Assembly: GCA_031216125.1 (NCBI GenBank)
Contig: CM062369.1
Span: forward strand, 46,273,992 to 46,337,991
Direction: 5' to 3'
Length of the DNA: 64,000 bases
Source: Dalbergia cochinchinensis
Lineage: Eukaryota; Streptophyta; Magnoliopsida; Fabales; Fabaceae
Under the pieces are notes generated by a model that ran no database searches, had not been told where the DNA came from, and worked only from the letters and a program-made list of their open reading frames with translations. The position numbers were made by a program, and so were the translations under genes. This document shows positions 12,715 to 26,416 of the stretch, piece by piece; position 1 is the first letter of the stretch; each line of letters begins with the position of its first letter.

Positions 12715-13250
12715 TCATAATTCATGGAAATAATAAATAGTTATAAAGTATTGTAATAATATTTAATTTAAATTTAAATTTAAATTTAAATAATAATATA
12801 TATTTTTAAAATTACATTTGAATAATTAATAAAATTAATATCTTTTTATTTTGATTCAATATTTATTTACTGTTAGATTTATTTGTAAACAAATGATAAA
12901 ATTATATATTTAAAATTATATTTAAATAATTAAAAATGTATTTATTTAATATTTATGTATAGTATTTTTATCATAATTTTTATATTTTCATGATTTATTG
13001 AAATAATAAATAGTTATAGAGTATTGTAATAATATTTAATTTAAATTTAAATTTAAATTTAAATAATGATATATATTTTTAAAATTATATTTGAATAATT
13101 AATAAATATTAATATCTTTTTATTTTGATTCAATATTTATTTACTGTTAGAGTTATTTGTAAAAAAATGATAAAATTATATATTTTAAAATTATATCAAA
13201 ATAATTAAAAATATATTAATTTTTATTTAATATTTATGTATAGTTTGAAT
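12715..13250. repeat. Internal tandem duplication in copy A, about 270-base unit
   Basis: Two adjacent, highly similar units (about 12715-12965 and 12985-13250) share GAAATAATAAATAGTTATA, a run of TTTAAA words, ATTTTGATTCAATATTTATT and ATTTATGTATAGT. Copy B has a single unit (about 15040-15295), so the unit was duplicated in A or lost in B. Confidence 0.8.
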
Positions 13251-13573
13251 TATATATAAATAAATAATAATATTATATAATATAAAATATAATATTCTGT
13301 ACAATGTCACTCAAAATATTATCTAATATTTGAAACTCATTAGGTCTTATACTATAAACTCTTATGTTATTAGATTTTATCCTAGTAAAGGGTGTTGAAC
13401 AAACCATGGAGGACTTGTTGGAGCAAAGAGAGAGAAAAAGATCGGGGAAGGGAGATGTCAATTTTTTATTATAGATTAAAGTTTGGGTCAAGGAATTGAA
13501 CGGCATTTCTTCGACTCATCAAAATGCTTAAATATCGTAGGAAAACTTAAGGCATGTTTATAATTGTTTTCAT

Positions 13574-13832
13574 CCAAGTCAATAGAAGACAAAGATGTCA
13601 ATTCGTGCCCAAGTCATTATTTCGATGATAATGAAGTGCAATATGACTTTTGTATAAGGGAGATTGTAAGAAGAAGGGAGATATGCAGAAAAACATAGCC
13701 TTCATTATTCCAAGAAAAACATTGTATCCACTCCCCTCAGCTGTACTAAAACTTCTCCATATTTCAATAAAAACTTTCAGGACCATTTCAAAAAGCTTTC
13801 ATCATTATCTTGTACGTATTCTTATCCATTTT
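13574..13832. other. Spacer between duplication copies
   Basis: 259 bases with short overlapping ORFs on both strands. No recognisable product. Confidence 0.5.
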
Positions 13833-15616
13833 ATGGTTATCAGAACATATCAAATTCCTGTCGTTAAACATCACGCATAAAATGCGTCGTATTTTGGTTC
13901 AGACTTAGAACTTTGTGGTTGTCTCACTTAGATTTAATTTGTTTGGACCATAGATAGAGTTAATTTTAGTGGTACTAATTTGATTTGAAAACGCAAAAAG
14001 CACGTACGCAACAACGTCGTCATATTTTTCGAGGAAAGTGACAGATAAATTGAAGAGTGGTGGGTATGGATACACCGTGAGAGGGCATTACATGTGATGA
14101 GCTGAATGAGGATTGGTCCTAAGCAACTTAAGGGCCTAAGGTCAACAAGGGCATGCAAGCATGCGAGGCAGCGGTGTACGCCGGTGAGTGAGGCTCGCAG
14201 ATCTTTATTAATTACTATGAATGGTACTATGGCCTGCGGAAACATGAATGATACTATGCCCCACTCGGGTACCCCCAAAGACTTATGCAACACAGCCCGA
14301 TGAGGTAACCCGAAAACGTGGCGCCCGACATAGATGGCCCGATTTCGAAGCCTCAAACCATTCAGTTTTAATAATTAACAATCCATAAATAAATTGTAAC
14401 AACCAAAATACTCATGCCAAGTCAGTCGTATTGGGCATACAGTCAGGCTACGTAGCATTTTTTATCCCGAAAAAGCAGAGTGAAAAAGTTCCGTTTTACG
14501 GTGGATATGGCCTTTGTGACTACATTGAGCGCCCATTTGACACATCATATGGCATGAGATAGGATAAGTCAATACAATATATAATGATTTTATTTATTAT
14601 TTGATGTGATCAATGTATTTTATAACTTTATCTATCAAACTAGTTAAAAGGATGAATAATCTAATCAAATTTAAGGAGGTAAGATAAGGTCTAATTAGTT
14701 TTTAACATGTAATGTTCATTTTTTATTTAATTAAATAATAATAAATATTTTAAATAAACAATAATTAAATTAAATAAATATTGATAATAAAAGAATGAAA
14801 TATGTAATAATAAATAAATATTTAAATTAAGAGTAGCACATGTTTAACTAAAATAAATTATAAATTAGATACTACTAAATATATACATAAATAATAAATA
14901 ATATGTGATATATATAAAAACGGCAAGGATTAATAATAAAATATTTTAATTTAATACCAATTATTACATTAAAACACAAATAATTATGATAAAAATACTA
15001 AAAAATTATTAAATGATATAAAAAGAAAGAAATTTTTTATATTTCATAATTTATTGAAATAATAAATAGTTATAAAGTGTTACAATAATATTTAATTTAA
15101 ATTTAAATTTAAAATAACAATATATTTTTAAAATTATATCTGAATAATTCATAAAATTTATCCTTTTATTTTGATTCAATATTTATTATTTATAATTAGA
15201 GCTATTTGTGAACAAATGATAAAATTATATATTTTAAAATTATATTTAAATAATTAAAAAATATATTGAGTTTTATTTAATATTTATGTATAGTTAAAAT
15301 TATATGTAAATAAATAATAATATTATATAATATAAAATATAATATCTTATACAATGTCACTCCAAGTATTATCTAATATTAAAAACTTGTTAGGTCTTAT
15401 ATTATAAGTTTTTATGCCATTTGATCTTATTCTATCAACTGTGTTAAACAAACCATGAAGGATTTGTTGGAGCAAAAAAAGAGAAAGATATAGGGGAAGA
15501 GAGATTCCACTCTTTTTTATAGATTAAAGTTTGGGCCAAGGAAGGACATTTCTTCTAGTCATCGAAGTGCTTAAATATCACAGGAAAACTTAAGGCATGC
15601 TTAGTACTGTTTTCAT
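13833..15616. repeat. Segmental tandem duplication, copy B
   Basis: Homologous, in the same orientation, to 10531-13573 (landmarks under copy A). It lacks the SINE-like insertion and the 1-kb TIR element and has one copy of the 270-base unit. It holds about 160 bases near 14055-14195 not found in A. The ORF 13934-14356 on the minus strand is a chance frame in this repeat. Confidence 0.85.
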
Positions 15617-16305
15617 TTTCTATTTTTGTTTTTTAGATTTTGTGATAAAAATTCTAAAATATAATAATGAAAAAATAAAATCACGCTTCAGTTTTCATTT
15701 TATTATTTCATTATTTCTTTTATAAAATTCTGGAAGCATAAATGAAGAATGATCACCAAACATCACATACGAATCAAATACAAGTCAAGGTTGTTCAATT
15801 AAATTAAGCTTGTTGATCAATAAATTTGTCAATGTAGGTGGTTGAATCAAATGCTTTTTTAATTTGATAATACATAATTAGATGACATTATAAATTTTTT
15901 TACACTGATATATAGTGTATCAAACTTAATTTTTATATTAATTTAAAGAGTTTTTTCATAAATTATTTGTGTAATATTTATTTTTTTATCTAGTTGTGAA
16001 GTATTTATATGTTCGATTACTTTCCTATTATTTTTATATAATCTTAGGTGGCATTTGACACTTACTTAACAAGACTACCGGTAATCTAGATTATCATTTA
16101 GAAAGAATGACACTTTTTAAATTTCTGATAATATTATAATGTAGTGTTTGGTATGAATATGCATGAAATATAACATGTGATTCACATTACCATGTTTGGT
16201 ACATATATATCAAAAAGATTATTAGGTAATATATATTTTACTATTATAATAATAATACTAATAGTAAGAATACTAGTTAATAGTTAGTACTAGTTTATTA
16301 TCAAA
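15617..16305. other. AT-rich intergenic DNA
   Basis: No gene. Contains motifs such as GTGGCATTTGACAC and ATGTTTGGTACAT that look like MITE edges, but I could not pair them. Confidence 0.4.
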
Positions 16306-17020
16306 GTGATACACCGGATGATTAATAGTAAAAAATATATATTAAATATTAATTTCATTTATATACTCTTAAAAAATTATACCCCATACATGTTCATGCA
16401 ATAAAAGAATTATTTCGTTCCTTTCAATAAATATATAAATTTCTATAAAATACAATACAAAATTAAAAATTTGAAAAGAGTGGAGTATAATAATAAATAA
16501 ATAATTTTTCCAATATCATTCATGTAGAATACATATTATGAAGGAAAGAAAACTATAACTACTAATCAACTTGAAAATAATAATAAGTTGTATTATCATA
16601 ACATCATCCCTCTACAAAATACCACCATGTTTAGATATTTATCAATCATAATTTTAACAATATTTTAATACATATAAGATGTAGATAATAATATATGAAT
16701 TAAATCAAAGTTAAAACATCTTTGAGAAATAATTGTGCTTTAATATAATTATTTCATTCATTACCATTTCATGGATAGAAAGCAAAGGCTTTGGTTGGGT
16801 GACACATTAGCCATTCATGTTTCTCCAAAACTCAGTTTTAATATTATACTTGTTTGTTACTCATGCGATGTATTGGTAATTAATAGCAAAAAAATTTATT
16901 GACTAATAAATCCATTTATCTATATTTAAAAAATTATACTCCATATATTTATGCAGTAAAATAAATTATTACATTCTTTACATAAATATATTAATTCATA
17001 TTAATTCCTATCCTATAAAA
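16306..17020. repeat. Diverged direct repeat, spacing about 555 bases
   Basis: A block at about 16306-16470 (TTAATAGTAAAAAATATATA, AAAAAATTATACCCCATACA) recurs at about 16866-17015 (TTAATAGCAAAAAAATTTAT, AAAAAATTATACTCCATATA). Old duplication in AT-rich DNA. Confidence 0.5.
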
Positions 17021-17199
17021 TAAATTGCTAAATACATAACTAGAAAAAGTGGAGTGCGGTAGTAAAAATAGTATGCTTGAGTTGATTTGTTAATGTTTTA
17101 TAAATGAGAGTAGTCAATCTGTATAGAAATACATTGCTATAAATAGGCATTACCATTAGCTAACCAAAAGTTGGAACCAAATATAATCAATTAAATTTA

Positions 17200-19700
17200 A
17201 TATTATAGATAGTATATTCCCTAAATAAATAACTTGAATAAAAAATTTTAAATTTTACATCTAAATAAATAACTTAAGTAAAACTTACTGATCAAAATGA
17301 AGTCAACTAAAATCAATTGTAATTAATTATATTTATTATTATAATGATTAAAAATGGTAATTTTTATAAATTAAAAAACCTAACAAAAAAAATTGTTCAT
17401 AAAAACAAATAACATGAGTGAAAATTACTAATGATGTAATCTCAATTCCAACTTAAAACATTTAAAAATGTTCAAATATATAAAAAGGAAAAATATTATT
17501 GTTATGCAACTCTTTTCATGATTTTCATATGAATATTTAGTGCTTTGTTTTGTGTGTTTTTATCCTTTTTTATCATTTTTTCGTCAAATGCATAAATGAT
17601 CTATTGCTCGTCATTTTTCGTATTCATCCTATTTGAGTCATTTAGTATCTCTAATAAAAAAATAAAATATTACTAAATTAGTTATTTAATTTAATAGAAA
17701 AATGTGAATCATGATTAGCAATAAATTATAACTAATAAATAATTTATTACAATTGCTATGATTAATATATTTTTTGAATAAGTAACCTTAACAAAACAGT
17801 TTTCACATTTAATTTTCATAAAAAAATCTAATCTACTTTTTTTCAAATCCTATTTCAAATATTAGTCTTTAAACCTAATATCTAGCTTAAAAAAATTAGC
17901 ATATCTGATTTAATTGAACATAAGGAATCATGATTGGTAATCTAATCAAAATTAACGATAGTAAATTATATTTATCATTATAATTAGTATAATCCCTTAG
18001 GTAGCGTTTAGTAGGGGGACAAGGACAGAAATATAGAGATAATGGAGGTGGAAATATAAATAATAAATATGTATATGGGTAATATTAGAAGAAAAAAATA
18101 TTAAATTTCAGTCTCTGTATCTTGTCCCCACTTTTTTAGAGGTACAAAAATTTTATTTTTTCTGCTCAAGGTACATAACATTTTTCTATCTACTATTCTT
18201 ATTCCCACCACCAAACAGGTTTATATTTCCAATGTTTTCATATTTTTGTCCCTGCATCACTAACCAAATAATACCTTAATAAATATCTTGACCCAAAAAG
18301 ATTTAATATGTATTGCAAAAAAGTAAGTTAAACATAAATTAATAATCAAAATGAAGTCAATTGAAATCAATTATACTAATTAACTATATTTATTATTATA
18401 ATAATTACAACTATTATTTTCTATAAATTAAAATCATATCCAAAAAAATTGTTCATATCAAATCAAAATAATCGCATCATTGAAAATTATTAATTTTATA
18501 ATATAATTTCAAATTCAAAAAATTTTAAATGCTAAAATCTATTGAAAAAAAACATAACATATTGCTCAACTAATTATTTGATTCAATTAGAAATTATGAA
18601 TCATAATTTATAATAAATCACAAATAATTTTATTTATTGAAATTATTATCATGATCATAATTATACATCCTCTAAACAATTTCTTTTCAAATCATATTTG
18701 AAATATAGTCTTAAAAACTAATAACTAACTATAATGAAAATTAATATATTTGATTTAATAAAAAAAATTATGAATCATGCTTGAGAATCAAATCCAAATC
18801 AACATAATTATATCTGTTATTAAAATTAGAATGCTACTAAGATATCTTGAGTAAAAAAAGGATTTTATTTCTAAATAAATTAGAGCAGTAATTAGTAATC
18901 ATTTGAAGTCTTTTAAAATCAATTATATCAATTATGTTTATTATTAAACATTTATTATTAAAATTATTACAATTAGTAATTCCTATAAATTAAAAACCTA
19001 GCCGAAATTTTTTTTCATAGCAAACTAAATAACATGAATGAAAATAACCATTGATTTAATCTCAATTTCAAAAGTCTAAAAATGTTCAGATCTGCAAAAT
19101 TTAACATATTGTTCAGGTAATTATCTAATTTAATCAAAAAATATGTAATTATCTAATTTAATTAAAAACTATGAATCATGGTGATAATTAATTATGCTTG
19201 TCATAATTACTACAATTTTATATATTTTCTATATAAACAACCCGAGCAAAAAAAATGTTAATGTCTAAGTATAATTAATATAATTGATATATTACCTAAA
19301 TAAATAAATTGATAAAAAATATTAATTTTAATTTTAAAAAATTATTAACTTAACAAATCCTATTTCAAATATTATTCTTTGAAATAAATATCTATAATTA
19401 AAAGAAATTATATCTGATTTAATCAAAAATCAGAAATCATAATTGATAATCAAATTAAAATCAAGTACAATAAATTATATTTATTATGATAATTATTATA
19501 ATTAATATATTTCCTAAATAAATATCTTGAACCACAAAGTTTTTATATCAAGATAAATAACTTAGGCAAAAAATGACTAAAAAAATATATTTGTCATTAT
19601 AATGATTTCATTTGGCATTCTCTATAACTTAAAAACCATCGGTAAAAATCTTAAAAATCTAACTAAAAAAATTATTCCCACATTGAAACATTATTATCTT
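17200..19700. repeat. Degenerate tandem array, about 550-base unit
   Basis: A set of words recurs in constant order: AAATAAATAACTTRAG; ATCAAAATGAAGTCAATTGAAA; TTTATTATTATAATRATTA; CTATAAATTAAAAACCTA; TTGTTCATA; ATCTCAATTTC; AATTATGAATCATAATT; TTTCAAATATTAGTCTTT. Landmark copies are near 17297, 18350, 18905 and 19440. Two spacings are near 550 bases and the first is nearly double, with a MITE inserted in it. No coding. Units are too diverged for exact borders by eye. Confidence 0.55.
18000..18275. mobile_element. Tourist-like (PIF/Harbinger) MITE
   Basis: The element is flanked by TTA on both sides (17997-17999 and 18276-18278), the PIF/Harbinger target. The left end (GGTAGCGTTTAGTA, then GGACAAGGACAGAAATAT) and the reverse complement of the right end (GGTATTATTTGGTTAG, then CAGGGACAAAAATAT) form imperfect inverted repeats of about 45 bases. 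Length is 276 bases, non-coding, inserted in the tandem array. Confidence 0.75.
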
Positions 19701-22700
19701 GACTTTTCTTGAAGGTCGATTATCATCACTCATTTACTGGTTAAACTGCAGCATGGAGATTGTGAATAAGATGTGGTGGAAGGTTATATACCTTAAGATT
19801 CTACATTCAAATGAATGTAGATAAATTAAAACTAAAAAAGCTAATTAGTATATTATATATCATTAAAAATTGCATACCATCTTATATACCATATCACTAC
19901 CAATTTCTTGGAATTGACTATAATACAAAAATTATAGGTACATAATTCGTATTAAGAAAAACTTTCTTACAAAGCTAAAAAAGTGATTGATGTAATGTAA
20001 CAAATTTGTTTGTCTTTAATTATAAAATATATATACAAACAACCATGCAATCATATAAATAAAGAAGTTAAATTTATTTTTGTGCACAAAATCTTACCTC
20101 AAATTGGCATGGAAACTGCTTCCCCAAAAAAGAAAAAAATTTCAAAGCCTCAAAATCTAATTAAATGTTACATTAAAAAAATCTGAAAATTGCTAGAAAT
20201 AGTTTATTTTAAATAATAATATAATTTTCTATAATGAATATAGAGATTAGTACATGGTTTTGTTTTAAAAAAATGGTTTTTTTTGGAGGCAAATTACACT
20301 ATCTACTACGACATTTTCTAGCTATGGCAACGCCAAAAAAACCCTTGCCTAAAAAGGGCTATGACCATGGTTTATTTTATCACTACTGATATAGTTCAAT
20401 TTATTTAGTATTTTATTGCAATGGTACAAAACCATACTCTTAGTGTTTATAAGCAACAATTTATGGACTGTTGCAATATTTTCATATTAGACAACGGTTA
20501 TTTAAGTATTGTCTAAATATTTTTATAAACGATACACTTAAAAACATTGGTAATGTATCCTCCATTGAAGTTAATTTGGCAAACTTTACCCCAATTCCTC
20601 TCTTTTTATCTAGATAACACTGACCTCATCTAGATGCACTATTAATTATTAGATAAAGGAGAGGTCAATATAATGATTTTATAAACTCAGATGATTAGTA
20701 TAATAATTTCACAAGCCCAAGGACCTCTTCAAGAAATTTTTCAAATAGATGAATTTTTTAGGCAAGAAAATGAATTCACATGGAAATGACACATGCAATT
20801 TTCCTTATTATATGGAAAAGTTTCTTTTATAAATTATCAAATAGTATTCTTTTAAAAAATATATTAAATAGTAAAAATATTTTTTACAATTATTATAATT
20901 GATACCTTCTCAAAATAAATAATCAGAATAAAAAAATCTATTGAATTTCCCCAATCCTATATAAAATAGTATTGTGTAAAAAAAATTATCATTTCATATG
21001 TGTAATCAATCCCATGAAATAGGAGCCTTGAAATTTAATATCAGTAATAAATCTCATGAAATAAAAACCAAACAATCTATAGCATTAGTAGAAAAAAAAT
21101 TTGTCCATTATAATATTGCATCAAAATCTAAGTTTGTCCATCAATCAATCGCCAGTAATTGGCTAAAGTCGTCAATTTTTTTTTTAAAAAAAAAGACTTC
21201 CTAAACAACAAAATAAACTTTAAAAAAATTCCTTTCTACTGCACCAAATGAAATAATAAAAGGAGCTTCAAAATCAAAGTGGCAACAACAAATGTCCACC
21301 ATAACTTGAAAAATTCTTATGTTATTAGCAACTATAATAAAATGCAAGTATTTCTTTTCTTCAATGAATTCAATTTACATAATACTATCCATCATAAGCC
21401 ACGATCGTCCAGAATGGGAGTGAAGAAGATAAAGTGTAAGAAATGAAGAAGATAAAAGGAAAGATATGGAATAATTGGAAGAAAAAAATCATCACAAATT
21501 AACATAATTACCAAAACCAATAGAATGAGATAACTGATATAAAGTTCATCATACCATATATTTTATGGTTCAATCACATATATATAGTCTACTTTCTAAA
21601 AGCTCTCATGGGCAATTATACAATTGATTGGAAATCATAATTATTTGATTAATAATTATAATTTTTATTGAAATTTATGGGCGATGTTATGATTTTTTGA
21701 TTGACAATTATTACTAAATCAATGACTTAATATAATTGGTGCATTAATTGGCTTTTCATGATCTGGATGTCAAATGCTCAGGTTGAATAACGCGTCAACC
21801 ATTTCCTTTCACGTAAAACCCAATTTTAGAATTAATATATATGATATGATATGATATATGATCATATGATGTGTCAATAATAATAATAATAATAATAACA
21901 ACAACAAAAATAAATAAAAATAATAATAACAACAAAAAAATAATAAAAGTGTCGGTACCTTTTAATTATTTATAATAAAAAAAAAGTCACATGTCCTACT
22001 AACTTAAGTTTTTTGAAACCTATCAAATCACAACCATTAATTAAATTAAGAATACTAGTATCCTATCAGCATCGAAACAAAAATCTAACAATAATAATAA
22101 TATTATTGGGAGAATTATCATATGGGTGGTAATCCATAGACACCACATGGAGGCAATTTAGATTGCCGGTAATAAATCTAATCAAAGACGGTAATGTTAT
22201 GGGTCTGGGTAATTTAAAGTCACATTATCAATAATACAAAAAGATTATCCCATATCAATGCCCTCTTAGGGTATTAAATGACAATGTATCAAAATTTGAG
22301 AAATTCCTTAAGTTCGGCCAAAAGGAAAGTACATTCTTCAATTCCCAGCATCCCCAATTTTATCGATATTTATTGTCTTGTATTCTAAATTATATTTTTA
22401 ATACAAAAGGTAAAATATTGAACATCACCAAATAGTATAGAATGAAAACTTTTTGATTTTAAAACACTTAAAAATTTCTTAAAATCTTTTATATCAAAAT
22501 AAAATTTATTTAAAATTTATCTACTTGAAAAAAAAAATTTGTTCATCATTAACAAAAAATAAAAAAGCAACAAAGCTTTTCTTTTTTTAATCTCAATGGA
22601 ATTACCACTATTAGGGTTCTATCGCAAAGAACTAAACTTATACGGCCCAACCTAATAGAGGTCCCTTAACAAAGCATTTCACGTAAATAGTTTTCTGGCA

Positions 22701-24923
22701 TGCAAAAAATGAAAACAAAATTACCATATATGTTTGCGTCCGGGAATTTTAAAAACACAGTTTTAACATTATATATATATCTGTAAGAGAGAGAAGTTTT
22801 TTATTTGGATAAGGCTCTTCTTAAAAGAGTTTAACTCGAGCATTCGGTGAGTTAATGTTTGTTGTAGTATCATCCTCGTTTTTATGTTCAAGTTTGTTTT
22901 TGGTGATGGTCTCGTGCACTTCATAGTTCGTACTCGTCTTTGAGTTTGTGTTTAGTGGTGTAGTGCCCTTTCATTTCGATGTTGCATGTTTACTGTTTTA
23001 GATGAACTTCATATGGAAGATACAAAGCATGCTCAAGAGAGAGGTAAGAAGGAAAACTTGAAGTACTTGTTTTCGATTTTGCTTCGTATATGGTGTTGTT
23101 TGCTTCTATCAATGTGATCTTCTTTGATGTGTTTATTTGCAATTTGTTCTCATTATTTTGTGTTTTTCATGAGTTTTTTATAGTTCCTTTTGTGTCATTG
23201 TAACTCTATGCTCCACCTTTATTTGGGTATTTTGAGCTTTTACCTATCTATCAGGAAAAAGTTTATCTCTAAAATGATAAAGTGATATAGATCAATTAAT
23301 TAATTTTTTCACTAACAAATTATTGATCAGAGTGGAAGAGCTAAGACTCAAGTTCCTTAAACATGAGATCCTATGTTTAATCTTGAGAATTAATTTGTCT
23401 AGGAAAAATACTGTTGGAAATGGTCCTCCCTTGTGCGTATAACTATATCTCAGAAAATTAGTCTCTCATCTATCAAATGAGGAGATAGTTGGAGAAACCA
23501 AAAAAAAATAAGGTTTAGTTGGACAAACCAAAAAAAATAAGGTACTTTCTTCATTTGGTCCGTTATTTAATTGTCACTTTAAGAAGATGCACGGAAACTA
23601 AGAAACCTAGAACTGAGGATCTTTCATAAGTTTATTTAATTAAAATACCCATACTCAATTTTAACAATAAATTGTAAAGGATAAAGTTAAAAATTTAACA
23701 ATAATTTCTTCAGTGATGTATTCATTGATAAGTGAGTATACTAAATATTTTGAACCAATAATATCATGCAGTCATCTCTCATAAAAATTTAAGTGGATAA
23801 ATAGAAAACATAAATAATTTAATTTTATATTTAACATACTCTCTCACAAGAATATTAATGTAAAAATATTAGTGTGAAAATATTTCATAATAGGGATAAC
23901 ATTGAACCCCTACCCAGTTGGTCATTGAGCCTCTAATATATCATGTCATGAAATTAAACTATCTCTATAAAAATTTAAATTAATAGGTAAGTAGAGACAC
24001 AAAAATAAATAATTTTACATTTAATAAACAATATTCGACCGAAACTAGCCAACAATATTTGTCCAGATTCACAAAGAAAACGAAATAGACCATTATGATC
24101 ATCGCTTCCTAAATGATTCAAGGATGAATATTTCTTTACTTCTAAACTTTAGAGAAAACTTGTGTCAGAGAAATCTTTCTCTTTTATCCAAGCCATAATA
24201 TAGAAATTTTCAAATGAAAAACAAAACATGCATGGTACAAAAATATGAAAAACTCTTGTATAGACATAAGTCTAAAAATTTATTTTTAGTCATACTCACA
24301 AAAATGCTATTGAAACTCATATGAATGAGTTTATGTTAAATAGAGTTAATGAAATCTATTTCTATTATGACTATACCCGAATATAATGGGTAAGAGTTCT
24401 AACAACACAGAAATCGTGGTACTTCAATTCCACTCTCTTTCACCTAAGCTTTTTACCTTTCCAATGTATTCACACTGAAAATCCGGGGCTGCGTGCTTTC
24501 ATTGGTGACTTTCATTGGTGACACTCCCGAGCAGTGATTCATGCAAGACATGAGCTAGGCAATCGTTGACCTTTTTTTTTTCATCATTTACTCTATGTCT
24601 AAAAACTCGGTTGGGAGTTTTGATGCATTATTGCAAGGTTCTGCGTTAAGGGGTTATTTATTCAAATCACAACCACAGCCATGAACATTAAACAAGCGGC
24701 AGGACTGTGTGAAGCTAGTGTAGAATGAGCTGGTGCATGAACGGGTGTCACTGGCTAAAAGTCGTGTTTTATGTTACTATGCAACTGCAATGTCCTCGCC
24801 AACAATTACCATGCAGCCATGTGGTTGTTAGCAGTTTGGCTAGCTCTTGACAAACCATGACTCGATCGATCGGCCATGTGTACTGTCTTGATTTGACTTT
24901 CTTCATTTCCATTGGGTTTGCCT
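19701..24923. other. Long AT-rich gene-poor stretch
   Basis: No ORF here shows a protein-family signature. I see an AAT microsatellite at about 21876-21900 and a T/G-rich, less AT-dominated stretch at 22790-23270 (possibly an old transcribed or retroelement 3' end, not identified). There is also a Stowaway-like fragment near 23545-23580 and a more balanced stretch at 24430-24930 without a gene. Confidence 0.45.
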
Positions 24924-24932
24924 GGTTGAATT

Positions 24933-25946
24933 CAGTGGCGGAGCTTCAAGAAGAATTTTGGGGGCCAAAAAATTTCACATATCAATTAAATTATAAGAAT
25001 CAAATCAAATTAAAATTAATTACACATTTATATATAAATTTTATAGCAAACAACTAACATGATAAATACTAATATATATTTGAATTAATTGTGAGATTAA
25101 AATTATTTCAATAATTGAATACATTTATAATTGAATTTTTTTATAATTTATTATTTTAAAATTAATTTTTTGTTTGGTTACACTAGCTCAAAAGTAATTT
25201 TTACGTGGTATTTTTTATTTGGATTATATGAAAATAATGGCTTTTATATGATAAATTACCAAAAATGTATCAAATGATTTTTTAAATTTTATAATATTTG
25301 CTACTTAGGATTATTTTAATAAAAGCATTAAAATACTAAAGTAGTTTATTTTTTCTTATAATAAAAAAAATAAAAAATATGTTTTCACTTATAAGTGAAT
25401 TTTAGAATTAATAAAAATTATTTTTTTATTGAAACATATAAAATTTCAAATTTAGATGAAAAAACCTTTTTCTATCCACATTATATTCCCAAACATACAT
25501 CTAATGATGTCAAAACTTTTGTAGCATCCTTAAGAATCAACATAGAGTACAAAGTTAACAAATCTATTGTCTACATTGAATATTCTTTTATAATTACTTA
25601 TCTAATGTAAAATAAAAAATGATACTTAATTATGATTGATCTTTTTCTTTTTAATTAAAAGGCAAGTTAATAAATTTTAAGTTGAAAAAACTCATTTATA
25701 TATAATAACATAATCTATATAAGATAATATATCACACCTCTTATTTATTATACATATATAACTCTCACACCAACTATTTAAAAAATTATACGTATATAGA
25801 AAGATATAATTGAATGAAATTATATAAGTTTCTTACATTTTCATTACATTTAAATTTATTTTCTTTATATATATATATATATATATCTTTTTGAAAAAAA
25901 TTTGGAGGGACCATAGCCCCCATTGTCCCTACAAAGCTCCGCCAAT
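24933..25946. mobile_element. Mutator-like non-autonomous element
   Basis: The 9 bases GGTTGAATT flank the element perfectly (24924-24932 and 25947-25955), the target duplication length typical of Mutator-like elements. The termini are CAGTGGCGGAGC on the left and, reverse-complemented, ATTGGCGGAGC on the right. A GGGGGCCA/TAGCCCCCATTG block lies just inside each end. The 1014-base interior is AT-rich with short ORFs only, so it needs a transposase in trans. Confidence 0.8.
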
Positions 25947-26245
25947 GGTTGAATTATTGATCGATGTGAATTGCTTCATATATAGTTCATACATGTGGCA
26001 TATTAGACGTCCTTGCAATTTATACAGGAATTTCTACTGAGATATGTAGAAAAATGTTTATCAGAATCTTTGGACAAAAAAACCATTCAAATTAAAGAGG
26101 TTGGCTGAGATAATAAAGTGATTGAATCACTCACTAATCCAAAAATTAATAGTACGATGCATCATTCTAAGTACTTAATTTTGCAAGGGTACCAGTACAT
26201 ACAGCAAAACAAGGGTCCCCGTACCCTCTCCATATATGTTAACGA

Positions 26246-26416
26246 GAAATATTATTTTAATTCATATTTTATGAAATACAGTATTAATACACTCATATTT
26301 ATTATTGGATTGGATGTGAGATCCAAATTATATGTAAGATCCATATCTAATTTAATGATAGATATAAGTGTGTTGACAAAGTGTTTCATAAAATATGAGT
26401 CAAAATAACGTTATTT
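26246..26416. mobile_element. Short fold-back MITE, family 1
   Basis: The left arm (TTAATTCATATTTTATGAAA) and the reverse complement of the right arm (TTGACTCATATTTTATGAAA) match over about 55 bases. The loop contains ATTATTGGATTGGATGTGAG. Related to elements near 39.4, 49.2 and 60.7 kb. The ORF 26118-26408 is only a frame through it. Confidence 0.7.

Larger units (their letters stand above)
10531..13573. repeat. Segmental tandem duplication, copy A
   Basis: Copy A starts ATGGTTATCAGAAAATATC and ends AAGGCATGTTTA...GTTTTCAT. The same order of blocks recurs in copy B (13833-15616): CACTTAGATTTAATTTG, GATTTGAAAACG, TTTTAATAATTAACAA, GGTGGATATGGCC, GATAAGGTCTAATTAG and a CTTAAATATC block. Copy A is longer because it carries a SINE-like insertion (10742-10919), a 1-kb TIR element (11184-12180) and an internal duplication (12715-13250). 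No gene is visible in either copy. Confidence 0.85.

Noticed and set aside
13934..14356. 140-codon minus-strand ORF
   Set aside because: It lies inside segmental duplication copy B, has no domain, and the frame is not kept in copy A.
20265..20600. Possible CACTA transposon end (CACTATCTACTACGACATTT)
   Set aside because: No matching TAGTG terminus or 3-base target duplication could be found, and the resemblance is only partial.
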